From: Catellatospora methionotrophica
GTDB taxonomy: Bacteria; Actinomycetota; Actinomycetes; Mycobacteriales; Micromonosporaceae
Reading direction: 5' to 3'
Length of the DNA: 64,000 nucleotides
Assembly (NCBI RefSeq): GCF_011297335.1
Contig: NZ_JAAOTJ010000014.1
Location: forward strand, 124,001 to 188,000
Numbering within the stretch: the first letter of the stretch is position 1; each line of letters starts with the position of its first letter. Made by a program: the position numbers and the translations under genes. Shown here one piece after another: positions 8,305 to 16,490 of this stretch. Under the pieces are notes generated by a model. The model was not told where the DNA came from. It did no database searches and worked only from the letters and a program-made list of their open reading frames with translations.

Positions 8305-9096
8305 TCAGCTGTGTGGCGGACTCGCCACGAGGACGTTGATCTGCCGGCGTAGGCCCTCGACGACGGTGCTGGGCGCCTTGTCGTCGGTGACGACCTGTTC
8401 GAAGTCGGTGAGCGGGGCGACGCGGTGCAGGGCGGTCCGGTTGAGTTTGGTGTGGTCGACCACCACGATCCGCCGGGCGGCGGCGCCGATCATGGCCCGC
8501 TTCGTGAAGACGACCTCCTGCTCCTGGTGGTAGACGCCGGCATTGTCGATGCCGGAGAAGGAGAAGAAGCCGACGTCGGCCCGCAGCGACTGGGCGGCCT
8601 GGGCGCAGGGGACGCCGATGAACGAGTCGTGCATCGGGTTGTACTCCCCGCCCAGCGAGATCAGGTGCACGTCGTCCCATCCCACCACGAGCCGGATGAT
8701 CGGCATGAAGTTGGTGATGATGATCAGCGGGCTGATGTCGCGCAGCGCCTCGGCGATGGCCAGGGTGGTGGTCGAGTCGTCGAGCAGCACCGACATGCCC
8801 GGCTCGACCAGGCTGCGGGTCAGCTGGGCGATGGCTTGCTTCTCGGGTACGGCCGTGTTGAGCCGGAAGGTCACGTTGCTCTCGAACACGCTCGACGGCA
8901 GCGCGGTGACGCCGCCGCGGTACTTGCGCACGATGCCGCGCCGGACCAGCTCGTCGAGATCGCGGTGCATGGTCACCAGGCTCACGCCGAACTGCTCGGC
9001 GAGTTCCTGGGCGACGGCAGTGCCCTCGCTCATCACGTGGTCGGCGATCATCTGCTGGCGCGATGACGGGTCGCGCGCGCCGGCCTTCTTGGCCAT
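8305..9096 (-). CDS. DeoR-family transcriptional regulator
   Basis: A 263-residue regulator. The N-terminal HTH (residues 15-65) reads RQQMIADHVMSEGTAVAQEL, then SLVTMHRDLDELVRRGIVRK, the standard DeoR recognition helix and wing. The C-terminal domain is the ISOCOT sugar-phosphate sensor: LLDDSTTTLAIAEAL, then TNFMPI, LGGEYNP and the end motif VVVDHTKLNR. ATG 9096 is preferred over an earlier start at 9171 because GAGGAGA sits 9 bases upstream. It diverges from the ABC importer operon, with an AT-rich 390-base gap between them, and most probably represses that operon until a sugar phosphate releases it. Confidence 0.92.
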   Translation of the reverse strand: MAKKAGARDPSSRQQMIADHVMSEGTAVAQELAEQFGVSLVTMHRDLDELVRRGIVRKYRGGVTALPSSVFESNVTFRLNTAVPEKQAIAQLTRSLVEPGMSVLLDDSTTTLAIAEALRDISPLIIITNFMPIIRLVVGWDDVHLISLGGEYNPMHDSFIGVPCAQAAQSLRADVGFFSFSGIDNAGVYHQEQEVVFTKRAMIGAAARRIVVVDHTKLNRTALHRVAPLTDFEQVVTDDKAPSTVVEGLRRQINVLVASPPHS

Positions 9097-9237
9097 GGGT
9101 TCAGGTCTCCTCGTCGGCTGAGTTCGACGCCGGTGGCCAAGCGAAGGGTCGCTGCCGATCGGTCTCGTCATCGGCGCACGCTACGCCATCTCCGCCGATG
9201 CGGTCCAGTCTGTACAGCCGTTGTTTTCGACATGTTC

Positions 9238-9329
9238 CACTGTCAGATGTTGCTAAAACTGGACATATGACTACTGAAAAAAACATCCAGTGCGACATCT
9301 TGTCATTAGAACGCGATCCTGATTACATT
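9238..9329 (+). promoter_or_regulatory. Promoter and possible DeoR operator of the importer operon
   Basis: The 9097-9487 gap between the DeoR gene and the binding-protein gene is markedly AT-rich for this genome and carries no gene. TTGTCA (9300-9305) and TACATT (9324-9329), 18 bases apart, make a plausible vegetative promoter for the rightward operon, leaving a leader of about 150 bases. An imperfect inverted repeat, CACTGTCAGATGTT (9238-9251) against AACATCCAGTG (9282-9292), overlaps the upstream part and could be the DeoR operator. Both assignments are inferences from sequence only. Confidence 0.4.
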
Positions 9330-9487
9330 AGCGGCGCTCGGTAACCTCGCCGAAACCTGGTCAGCGGAACCCACCGCTCGGGCTCCGGACCGGTGTCGAT
9401 CACCTGGATTCCGCTCTGACCTCGGCATACCTCACACTTGGGCTCCGCCGAGTCCGCAGAACCGCTCAGTTGACAGGAAGTGCATAG

Positions 9488-10537
9488 ATGAACGGAATGA
9501 AGCTCCGGCTTAGCTTCGTCGCCGCGGTAGCGGTGCTCGGCACCGTCTCGGCCTGTGGCGCGACCGACGGTGCAGGCGCCACCGGCGACGGCGCTGCGGG
9601 AACCACGGTAGTGCAGTACAACAGTGCCGACGCCTGGGCCAACTACAAGGCGATCCGGGCCGCGTTCAAGGCCGAGTCGGGCATCACGGTGCCCGCCGAC
9701 ATCAAGAACAGCGGCCAGGCGATCACCGCGATCGAGGAGCAGAAGGCGCACCCGCAGGCCGACGTCGGCTACTGGGGTGTCACCTTCGGCATTCAGGCCG
9801 CGACGAAGGGCCTGGTGGAGTCCTACCAGCCGGTCGGGGTCGGCGACGTCCCCGCGGACCTCAAGGCCACCGACGGCAGCTGGGTCGGCGTGCACTACGG
9901 CGTCGTGGCGATGCTGGTCAACACCAAGGCGCTCAAGGGCGCGCCGGTCCCGCAGAGCTGGGCCGACCTGCTCAAGCCCGACTACAAGGACAAGGTCTTC
10001 TACGCCGACCCGGCCAGCGCGGCCATCGGCTACTCCACCGCGGTCGCGGTCAACGTCGCCAACGGCGGCACCGAGGACAACTGGGCGCCCGGCATCAAGT
10101 ACTTCCAGGACCTGAAGAAGAACGGCGCCAAGGCTCCCACCAACACCTCGCCCGCCAAGGCGGCGTCCGGTGAGTACCCGATCCTCATCGACACCGACTT
10201 CAACGGCTACAACCAGAAGTACAACAACAACGCCCCGATCGAGGTCGTCATCCCCTCCGACGGCACCGTGAAGGTCGTCTACACCGTGGGCCTGGTCAAG
10301 GGCGGCCCCAACCCGGTCGGCGCCAAGAAGTGGATCGACTTCCTGCTCTCCGACAAGGGGCAGCAGATGTTCGCGCAGTTCTTCGTGCACCCGGTGCGCG
10401 GCACCATGCCCGCCGAGGTGACGGCGAAGATCGCTCCGCAGGCGGCGTACGACGGCGCGCGCAGCGTCGACTTCGTCAAGCTCTCCCAGGCGCAGGCCGG
10501 CTTCAACGAGCTCTACAAGAAAGAGGTCGCCGGCTGA
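9488..10537 (+). CDS. ABC transporter substrate-binding lipoprotein
   Basis: A 349-residue extracellular solute-binding protein of the family that includes iron, 2-aminoethylphosphonate and related binding proteins. Residues 1-23 are a lipoprotein signal ending TVSAC with C23 as the lipidated residue. The mature protein shows YNSADAWANYKAIRAAF at the start, the hinge region PQSWADLLKPDYKDKVFYAD and the end pattern GAKKWIDFLLSDKGQQMFAQ. A ribosome binding site (AGGAAG) lies 7 bases upstream. It is the first gene of an operon with two permeases and an ATPase. The ligand is not readable; the downstream phosphatases suggest a phosphorylated or phosphodiester compound. Confidence 0.9.
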   Translation: MNGMKLRLSFVAAVAVLGTVSACGATDGAGATGDGAAGTTVVQYNSADAWANYKAIRAAFKAESGITVPADIKNSGQAITAIEEQKAHPQADVGYWGVTFGIQAATKGLVESYQPVGVGDVPADLKATDGSWVGVHYGVVAMLVNTKALKGAPVPQSWADLLKPDYKDKVFYADPASAAIGYSTAVAVNVANGGTEDNWAPGIKYFQDLKKNGAKAPTNTSPAKAASGEYPILIDTDFNGYNQKYNNNAPIEVVIPSDGTVKVVYTVGLVKGGPNPVGAKKWIDFLLSDKGQQMFAQFFVHPVRGTMPAEVTAKIAPQAAYDGARSVDFVKLSQAQAGFNELYKKEVAG

Positions 10538-10629
10538 GCCGTCCGGCACCGGCCGCCGGGAGCGGCGACCCTGCGACGACCGCTCCCGGCACCTCTCCAC
10601 TCCCTCGCGTCCACCAGAAAGGGTGGCTC

Positions 10630-11547
10630 ATGTCAGCTCAGGCGATCAGCCCGAGCCGGCGGCAGCGCCGCCGATTCGCACCCACGATCCCCCTCCTGGC
10701 GGCGATCCCCGCCATCGCGCTGCTGGTGCTGCTGATGGTGGTGCCGCTGTGCTCCTTCGTCATCCGCAGCCTCACCGGCATCGACGGCGAGTTCTCCTGG
10801 GGCAGCTACCAGGAGATCTTCACCGAGCCCCGCTACCGCACCGCGCTGTTCAACTCGGTGTGGCTGGCGATCGCCTCCACCGCACTGGCCCTGCTGATCG
10901 CGCTGCCCGCGGCCCTGCACCTGGCCCGGCTGCGCGGACGCACCCGCACCGTCGTGGACGCGGTGCTCACCTTCCCGCTGTCCCTGCCGGGAGTGGTCAT
11001 CGGCTTCTTCATCATCGTGATGTTCGGCCGCTCCGGACTCGCCCAGGCGGCGATGACCGCGCTGACCGGCGAACCGGGACTGGTGCTGGCCTACGCGATG
11101 CCCGGCCTGCTGCTGGCCTACCTCTACTTCCAGCTTCCCCGGGTGCTGGGCACCCTGCGCGGCGCAGCCGAGGCGCTGGACCCCGACCTGGTGACGGTGG
11201 CCCGCACGCTGGGCGCGTCGCGCACCCGCGTCACCTTCACCGTGGTGCTGCCGGCCCTCAAACCGGCCATCTTCGCCGCCACGGCACTGGCGATCGCCAG
11301 CTCGCTGGGCGCCTACGGCACGGTCGCCGCACTGTCGGAGGGATTCCGGGTGCTGCCGCTGGACATCGCCGAGCAGGGCACCATGCTGCAGAACACCCGG
11401 CTGGCCGGTGCCATGTCGATCGTCCTCGCGCTGGTCAGTCTGATCTCGACCCTGCTCAACGACGCCGCCGAGCGGCACATGCGCCGCGGTGCCAAGCCGG
11501 CCGCCGCCACCGCGGTCGCCGCCGCGACAGGAGGTCGCACCTCATGA
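10630..11547 (+). CDS. ABC transporter permease 1
   Basis: A 305-residue inner-membrane permease with six or so hydrophobic segments and the binding-protein-dependent signature EALDPDLVTVARTLGASRTRVTFTVVLP (positions about 178-205), the EAA loop that docks on the ATPase. The N-terminus before the first segment is short and basic (SPSRRQRRRF). ATG 10630 follows an AAAGGGTGG ribosome binding site. Its stop overlaps the start of permease 2 as ATGA. With permease 2 it should form the heterodimeric pore of the importer. Confidence 0.9.
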   Translation: MSAQAISPSRRQRRRFAPTIPLLAAIPAIALLVLLMVVPLCSFVIRSLTGIDGEFSWGSYQEIFTEPRYRTALFNSVWLAIASTALALLIALPAALHLARLRGRTRTVVDAVLTFPLSLPGVVIGFFIIVMFGRSGLAQAAMTALTGEPGLVLAYAMPGLLLAYLYFQLPRVLGTLRGAAEALDPDLVTVARTLGASRTRVTFTVVLPALKPAIFAATALAIASSLGAYGTVAALSEGFRVLPLDIAEQGTMLQNTRLAGAMSIVLALVSLISTLLNDAAERHMRRGAKPAAATAVAAATGGRTS

Positions 11548-12392
11548 CGCTCATCGCGCAACGTCCCGCCTCGCCGGGCCCCGCCGAGCCCGCTGCGGCC
11601 CGCCGACGCCCGCGGCGGGAGCGGCCCTGGCTGACCGCCGGCGCGGCATGGCTGGCCGTCGGACTGGCCGTCGCGCCGATCCTGGTCACCCTGCTGGCCG
11701 CGCTGACCGACAACTGGAACGACGGCCCGCTGGGCGGCGGCGTCACCCTGCGGTGGGTCGGCGAGTCCTTCGCCGAGTTCACCATCGGGCTGTCCACCAG
11801 CGTCGAGGTGGCCCTCTACACGCTGGCCATCGATCTGGTCATCGGGTTGCCGCTGGCGTGGGCGTTCGCCCGCACGAGGCTGCCCGGACTGGGCGTGCTG
11901 CGCTGGCTGACCGGGCTGCCGCTGGCGGTGCCGGGCATCGCGGTGGGTCTGGCGCTGGTGGCCACCTACCCGCAGCTGCAGAGCTCGGGCATGCTGCTGA
12001 TCGCCGGCCACGTGGTGGTGACCCTGCCGTTCCTCACCGCGGCGGTCGCCCCGGTGCTGGCCGACCGGGACCTGGTCGACCTGGAGCACACCGCCGCCAC
12101 GCTGGGGGCCAGATTCGGCCGGCGCAGCCTCACGGTGACCCTGCCCCACATCCGCACCAGCCTGCTCAGCGCGGCGCTGATGATCTTCACGCTGAGTTTC
12201 GGCGAGTTCAACCTCACCTACTTCATCGTCAACCCCGCCGAGCCGACCCTGCCGGTGTCGCTGTTCGGCGCGTTCATCTACGGCCAGACCTCCAACGCCG
12301 CAGCCCTCACGCTGTGGTACTGCGTCGCCGTCGTCCCTATCGCTGTCGCGCTGCAACTGCTCGGCAAGCTCGCTGTAAAGAGGTCAAAGTGA
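11544..12392 (+). CDS. ABC transporter permease 2
   Basis: A 282-residue permease partner. After an Ala/Pro/Arg-rich N-terminus, six hydrophobic segments follow. The EAA-type loop reads LVDLEHTAATLGARFGRRSL near residue 180, and the segment SFGEFNLTYFIVNP is typical of CysW/PhnV-like permeases. ATG 11544 overlaps the stop of permease 1 (ATGA), and its own stop overlaps the GTG of the ATPase gene, so the three are translationally coupled. Located in the cytoplasmic membrane. Confidence 0.9.
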   Translation: MTLIAQRPASPGPAEPAAARRRPRRERPWLTAGAAWLAVGLAVAPILVTLLAALTDNWNDGPLGGGVTLRWVGESFAEFTIGLSTSVEVALYTLAIDLVIGLPLAWAFARTRLPGLGVLRWLTGLPLAVPGIAVGLALVATYPQLQSSGMLLIAGHVVVTLPFLTAAVAPVLADRDLVDLEHTAATLGARFGRRSLTVTLPHIRTSLLSAALMIFTLSFGEFNLTYFIVNPAEPTLPVSLFGAFIYGQTSNAAALTLWYCVAVVPIAVALQLLGKLAVKRSK

Positions 12393-13516
12393 CAACAGCC
12401 GTCAACGTCGAGCAGTCCTCGCGTACCGGGGGAGCGGCCGACCAGCATGCCGCGGTGCGCGCGGTCGGGCTGACCCGCCGCTACCCGGGCGCTGCCCGCC
12501 CCGCCGTGAGCGACGTCGGGTTCACCGTCGGCCAGGGCGAGGTGCTCGCCCTGGTCGGGCCGTCCGGCTGCGGCAAGTCGACCACCCTGCGGATGATCGC
12601 CGGCCTGGAGCCGCTGGACGGCGGCACGCTGCACCTCGACGGCGTCGACGCCACCGGCACCCGCCCGGAGCACCGCCGGATCGGCTGGGTGCCGCAGAGC
12701 TACGGCCTCTTCCCGCACATGAGCGTCGCCGACAACGTCGGCTACGGCCTGCGCGCCCGGCGGGTGCCCGCCGACCAGCGCAGGACCGCCGTGCAGGAGG
12801 CGCTGCGCCTGGCCCGGGTCACCGAACTGGCCGACCGCAGCCCCTCTCAGCTGTCCGGCGGGCAGCGCCAGCGGGTCGCGCTGGCCCGGGCCCTGGCCAC
12901 CGACCCGCGGGTGCTGCTGCTCGACGAGCCGCTGGCCGCCCTTGACCCGCAGCTGCGCGACGAGCTGCGCGCCGAGCTCGCCGAGCTGCTGCGCACCGCC
13001 GGCCGGGCCACGGTGCTGGTCACCCACGACCAGCACGAGGCACTCGCGCTCGCCGACCGGATCGCGATCCTGCGCGACGGCCGGCTGGTGCAGTGCGCCA
13101 CCCCCGCCGAGATCTGGCAGGACCCGGCCGACGACTTCGTGGCCGCGTTCATCGCCCGGGGCAACGTGCTGCCCGCCGAGTCGGCCGGCGACGGTTCTGT
13201 GCTGGTGGCCGACGTATGGCGGCTGCCGCTGCGCGAGCTGGGCGGGGCGGACACCGTCCGGCTCGACCGGGAGCTGGAGGTCGTGCTGCGACCTCGTGAC
13301 CTGGTCGCCGACGAGCACGGCGAGCTGACGCTGATGGTGCGCCAGTGCGAGTACCTCGGCGACGTGGTGCGCGTGCACGGCGAGCCGTTCGGCGGCGACG
13401 TGCGGCTGAGCGTCGAGCTGCCCTCGTCCACCGCGATCAGTGACCGGATAACGCTGCGGCCGAGCCCGGGCAAGGTCACCGTCCGCAACAAGCGGACCGC
13501 CGGTGGCAACCGATGA
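12389..13516 (+). CDS. ABC transporter ATPase
   Basis: A 375-residue importer ATPase of the PotA/FbpC type. Walker A GPSGCGKST at 57-65, Q-loop in GWVPQSYGLFPHMSV, signature LSGGQ near 154, Walker B LLLDEP near 176 followed by the D-loop (LAALDPQLR) and H-loop (LVTHDQHEA). After residue 240 comes a TOBE-type regulatory domain (ADVWRLPLREL, VVLRPRDLV). GTG 12389 overlaps the stop of permease 2. It powers the importer made of the two preceding permeases and the lipoprotein. The gene overlaps the HAD gene by 4 bases. Confidence 0.93.
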   Translation: MTTAVNVEQSSRTGGAADQHAAVRAVGLTRRYPGAARPAVSDVGFTVGQGEVLALVGPSGCGKSTTLRMIAGLEPLDGGTLHLDGVDATGTRPEHRRIGWVPQSYGLFPHMSVADNVGYGLRARRVPADQRRTAVQEALRLARVTELADRSPSQLSGGQRQRVALARALATDPRVLLLDEPLAALDPQLRDELRAELAELLRTAGRATVLVTHDQHEALALADRIAILRDGRLVQCATPAEIWQDPADDFVAAFIARGNVLPAESAGDGSVLVADVWRLPLRELGGADTVRLDRELEVVLRPRDLVADEHGELTLMVRQCEYLGDVVRVHGEPFGGDVRLSVELPSSTAISDRITLRPSPGKVTVRNKRTAGGNR

Positions 13517-14214
13517 GGCCGGTGCTGGTGCTGTGGGACCTCGACCACACGCTGCTGGAGACGGGCGGGGTGGACCGGGAGATCTGGTTCGCACTCTGCG
13601 CGCAGCTGCTCGGACTGCCTGTCGCCCCCGCTGAGGTGGTGCCCGGCAGCACCGCGCCGCAGCTGCTGCGCGCCATCCTGGTCCAGCGCGGTGCGACGCC
13701 GGACGAGGCCGACCGGCTGCTGCCGGACGCGCTGCGCCTGGAGCTGGAGTTTCTGACCGCCAGGCGGGACGAGCTGCGCCGCCGGGGCAGGGCCATGCCG
13801 GGCGCGCTGGCGGCGATCGCGGTCCTGGCGGGACGACCCGACGTGCTGCAGTCGGTGCTGACCGGCAACCAGCGGCCCGGCGCCGAGGCCAAACTCGGGG
13901 CGTACGCGCTGCTGGGCAGCCTGGACCTGGACATCGGGGCGTACGGCTCCGACGACTCCCACCGCCCGGCCCTGGTGGAGGTGGCCCGTAAGCGGGCCGA
14001 GGCCGCGCAGCCGCTGCCGATCAGCGCCGAGCAGATCGTCCTGATCGGCGACTCGCTGCTCGACATCGACGCGGCCCACCGCAACGGCGCCCGGGTGGTG
14101 GCGGTGGCCACCGGGGAGATCACCGCCGAGCAGCTGCGCGCGGCCGGGGCCGACGCCGTGCTGGACGACCTGACCGACACCGGCGCCTTTCTTGCGGCCG
14201 TGTTGGGACGATAA
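13513..14214 (+). CDS. HAD-superfamily phosphatase
   Basis: A 233-residue HAD hydrolase of the phosphoglycolate-phosphatase-like group. Motif I is WDLDHTLL (nucleophile Asp near residue 9), motif II is SVLTGNQRPGAEAKL with the usual Thr, motif III is the Lys in KLGAY, and motif IV is LIGDSLLDIDAA. An alpha-helical cap lies between motifs I and II. It is coupled to the ABC ATPase gene by ATGA, so its substrate is very likely derived from what the transporter brings in. It is most simply a phosphatase that removes phosphate from an imported or released polyol phosphate. Confidence 0.88.
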   Translation: MRPVLVLWDLDHTLLETGGVDREIWFALCAQLLGLPVAPAEVVPGSTAPQLLRAILVQRGATPDEADRLLPDALRLELEFLTARRDELRRRGRAMPGALAAIAVLAGRPDVLQSVLTGNQRPGAEAKLGAYALLGSLDLDIGAYGSDDSHRPALVEVARKRAEAAQPLPISAEQIVLIGDSLLDIDAAHRNGARVVAVATGEITAEQLRAAGADAVLDDLTDTGAFLAAVLGR

Positions 14215-14217
14215 ATC

Positions 14218-15057
14218 ATGAAGAACTGGGAACCGTACCGGCTGGCTCATCTCAGCGACCTGCACCTGCTGCCCGAGGGCGAGCTGCTGCGCGGCAGCCT
14301 CGACACGTCCGCGCACCTGACCCGGGCATTGGAGATCATCGAAGAGTCCGGTCAGCCGCTGGACGCGCTCCTGCTCACCGGTGACCTCATCGAACACGGC
14401 GGCGACGCGGCCTATCGGCGCCTGCTCAGCCTCGTCGAGCCGGTCGCCGACCGGCTCGGCGTCCCGGCGATCTACGTCGTCGGCAACCACGACGAGAAGG
14501 AGGCATTCGCCCAGACCCTGCTGCGCGGTGACCGGTCCGCCTTCGACGCGGTGCACCGCGTCCGGGGGCTGCGCGTCATCGTGCTGGACAGCACGATCGA
14601 CGGCCAGACCGGCGGGGCTCTCACGGCCGGCCAGCTGGACTGGCTCGCGGCCGAACTCGCCGAACCGGCCGAGCACGGCACCCTGCTCGCCCTGCACCAT
14701 CCACCCCTGCCCGGCACCTCCGCGCTGATCGACCGGATCACCCTCGACCCGGCCTCCCGATCGGCGCTGGGCGACGTGGTCGCGGGCACCGACGTCCGGC
14801 TGATCGCGGCCGGGCACTACCACCAGCCGATGGGCGGTGTCCTGCGCGGCATTCCCGTGTGGGTCGCCGGCGCGGTGGCCTACACCTCCGAGGCGTTCCC
14901 GCCCCCGGGCACGCACCGGGGCCTGCCGCTGCCGAGCTTCGCCCGTCTAGAGATCCACCCGGACACCGCATTCGGCCTGTTCCAGCCGGTGCACTCCGGG
15001 CCAGTGGCCTACACCCAAGCGGCGCCCCCCGCCGCACCCCGAACGGAGCAGCTGTGA
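14218..15057 (+). CDS. Calcineurin-like phosphoesterase (GpdQ/CpdA type)
   Basis: A 279-residue binuclear metallophosphoesterase. All metal-ligand motifs are present in order: HLSDLHL (D, H) near residue 13, TGDLIEHGG near 57, VVGNHDEKE near 90, LALHHPP near 160 and the final GHYHQP near 200. The spacing fits the class III cyclic-nucleotide/glycerophosphodiester phosphodiesterase group, and no signal peptide is present. Three bases separate it from the HAD gene, and its TGA overlaps the next GTG. In this operon I infer that it cleaves an imported phosphodiester to a phosphomonoester for the HAD enzyme. Cyclic nucleotide hydrolysis is the alternative. Confidence 0.88.
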   Translation: MKNWEPYRLAHLSDLHLLPEGELLRGSLDTSAHLTRALEIIEESGQPLDALLLTGDLIEHGGDAAYRRLLSLVEPVADRLGVPAIYVVGNHDEKEAFAQTLLRGDRSAFDAVHRVRGLRVIVLDSTIDGQTGGALTAGQLDWLAAELAEPAEHGTLLALHHPPLPGTSALIDRITLDPASRSALGDVVAGTDVRLIAAGHYHQPMGGVLRGIPVWVAGAVAYTSEAFPPPGTHRGLPLPSFARLEIHPDTAFGLFQPVHSGPVAYTQAAPPAAPRTEQL

Positions 15058-16400
15058 GATCCAAGCTCGTTCTTTCAGCCCTGACCTCGGCATCCCTCCT
15101 CCTGTCCGCGATCGGCGCGGCCCCCGCCGCGGCCGACCCCGGCACCAGCTACACCTTCACCAAGATCTTCGACACCCCGTACCTGCAGAATCAGCAGGGC
15201 CTGGCCTGGGCCGACGGCAGCCTCTACGTCAGCTTCGACATGGGCAGCGACCAGGGCCGGATCGTGCAGTACAGCACCACCGGCACCGAGATCAAGCGCA
15301 GCGGGCTGCTCGCCCTGGGCCACGCCGCCGAGATCAGCTTCCGCCAGGCCGACGGCAACTTCTACGTGGCCACCGGCGGCGGCAGCAACCCGACCTACGT
15401 CAACGTCGTCGACATGCGCCCGGCCACTCCGGTGATCAAGAAGACCTACAACTTCACCGCGCTGGGCAACAACGGCATGGTCGGCATCGACAACAAGAAC
15501 GACCGGATGGTCGTCTTCGCCGGGCCCAGCGGAGGCCCGTACACGATCGCGTTCGCGAACTTCAGCGGCACCGTCACCTCCAGCTTCACCCTGCCCAACC
15601 TCGGCACGCCGCAGGGCATCGAGGTCGCCGGAGACCAGGTCCTCTACTACACCTCCGGGCCGAACTACGCCTACAACACCATCACGGTGTTCAGCGCGAC
15701 CGGCACCAACCTCTACTCGATCAACGTGCCGGTGACCAACGAGGGCGAGGGCCTGGCGATCAACACCCAGAGCAACCAGCTCTACCTCGGCTTCCACAAC
15801 CCGCGCCGGGTCTACTCGATGAGCCCGGTGCTCACCGCGCCGCTGGGCGTGAACGTCATCGCCAACCCCAACGCCGAGTCCGGCACCGCCGGACCCGGCC
15901 ACCCCACCACCGTGGCCATCCCCAGCTGGACGGTCGCCGGCGGCATGAGCACCATCGGGTACGCCGTCGGCGGCGGTTACCCGACCGCGGCCAGCCCCGG
16001 CCCGGCCGCCCGCGGTGCGACGTTCTTCAGCGGCGGCACCGCCGCGAGCGCCACCCTCACCCAGACGGCGAACATCGCGACGCTCGCCACCGACGTCGAC
16101 GCCGCCGACATCAACTACAGCCTGGCCGGCTACCTGGGCGGCTACCTGACCCAGACCGACAACGCCAAGGTCGTCGTCACGTTCAAGAACAGCGGCGGCA
16201 CCTCGCTCGGGACGGCGCAGATCGGCCCGGTCTCCCCGGCCGACCGGGCCAACGTCACCGGTCTGCTCCAGCGCACCACCACGGGAACGGTGCCGGTCGG
16301 CACCCGCACGATCACGGTGGTGGTGACGTCCACCCGCGACAGCGGCACCAACAACGACGGCTACTTCGACAACCTGTCGCTGGTGCTGACCAAGCCGTAA
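15054..16400 (+). CDS. Secreted propeller-like protein with C-terminal jelly-roll-like domain
   Basis: A 448-residue protein from GTG 15054 (GTGA overlap with the phosphoesterase). Residues 1-27 are a signal peptide ending APAAAD. Residues 30-265 hold repeating strands of a beta-propeller kind (GLAWADGSLYVSFD, EISFRQADGNFYVATGG, GIEVAGDQVLYYTSG, EGLAINTQSNQLYLGF). From residue 275 a domain opens with NPNAESG and ends DGYFDNLSLVL, the pattern of carbohydrate-binding jelly-roll modules. No catalytic residues are recognisable. It may bind or hydrolyse an extracellular polymer that feeds the importer. An exported protein in the middle of a cytosolic-enzyme operon is unusual. Confidence 0.7.
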   Translation: MRSKLVLSALTSASLLLSAIGAAPAAADPGTSYTFTKIFDTPYLQNQQGLAWADGSLYVSFDMGSDQGRIVQYSTTGTEIKRSGLLALGHAAEISFRQADGNFYVATGGGSNPTYVNVVDMRPATPVIKKTYNFTALGNNGMVGIDNKNDRMVVFAGPSGGPYTIAFANFSGTVTSSFTLPNLGTPQGIEVAGDQVLYYTSGPNYAYNTITVFSATGTNLYSINVPVTNEGEGLAINTQSNQLYLGFHNPRRVYSMSPVLTAPLGVNVIANPNAESGTAGPGHPTTVAIPSWTVAGGMSTIGYAVGGGYPTAASPGPAARGATFFSGGTAASATLTQTANIATLATDVDAADINYSLAGYLGGYLTQTDNAKVVVTFKNSGGTSLGTAQIGPVSPADRANVTGLLQRTTTGTVPVGTRTITVVVTSTRDSGTNNDGYFDNLSLVLTKP

Positions 16401-16426
16401 CCCCACATTTGGCCAAGCCGAACACA

Positions 16427-16464
16427 GCGGGCAGGGTGCCCACCCGAGGGTTCACCCTGCCCGC
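16427..16464 (+). terminator. Intercistronic hairpin
   Basis: Perfect 12-base inverted repeat, GCGGGCAGGGTG (16427-16438) and CACCCTGCCCGC (16453-16464), with a 14-base loop and no T-run. It follows the propeller gene by 26 bases and precedes the ribosome binding site of the dehydrogenase. It could terminate or attenuate the importer half of the operon. Confidence 0.6.
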
Positions 16465-16490
16465 TCGCCATAAGCGAAGAGGAGAGAACC

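Noticed and set aside
9323-10600. Leftward 425-codon frame over the substrate-binding protein
   Set aside because: Antisense shadow; the lipoprotein signal and binding-protein pattern on the plus strand are decisive.
12847-14916. Leftward 689-codon frame under the ATPase, HAD and phosphoesterase genes
   Set aside because: Antisense shadow of three genes with intact motifs; no motif in the antisense translation.
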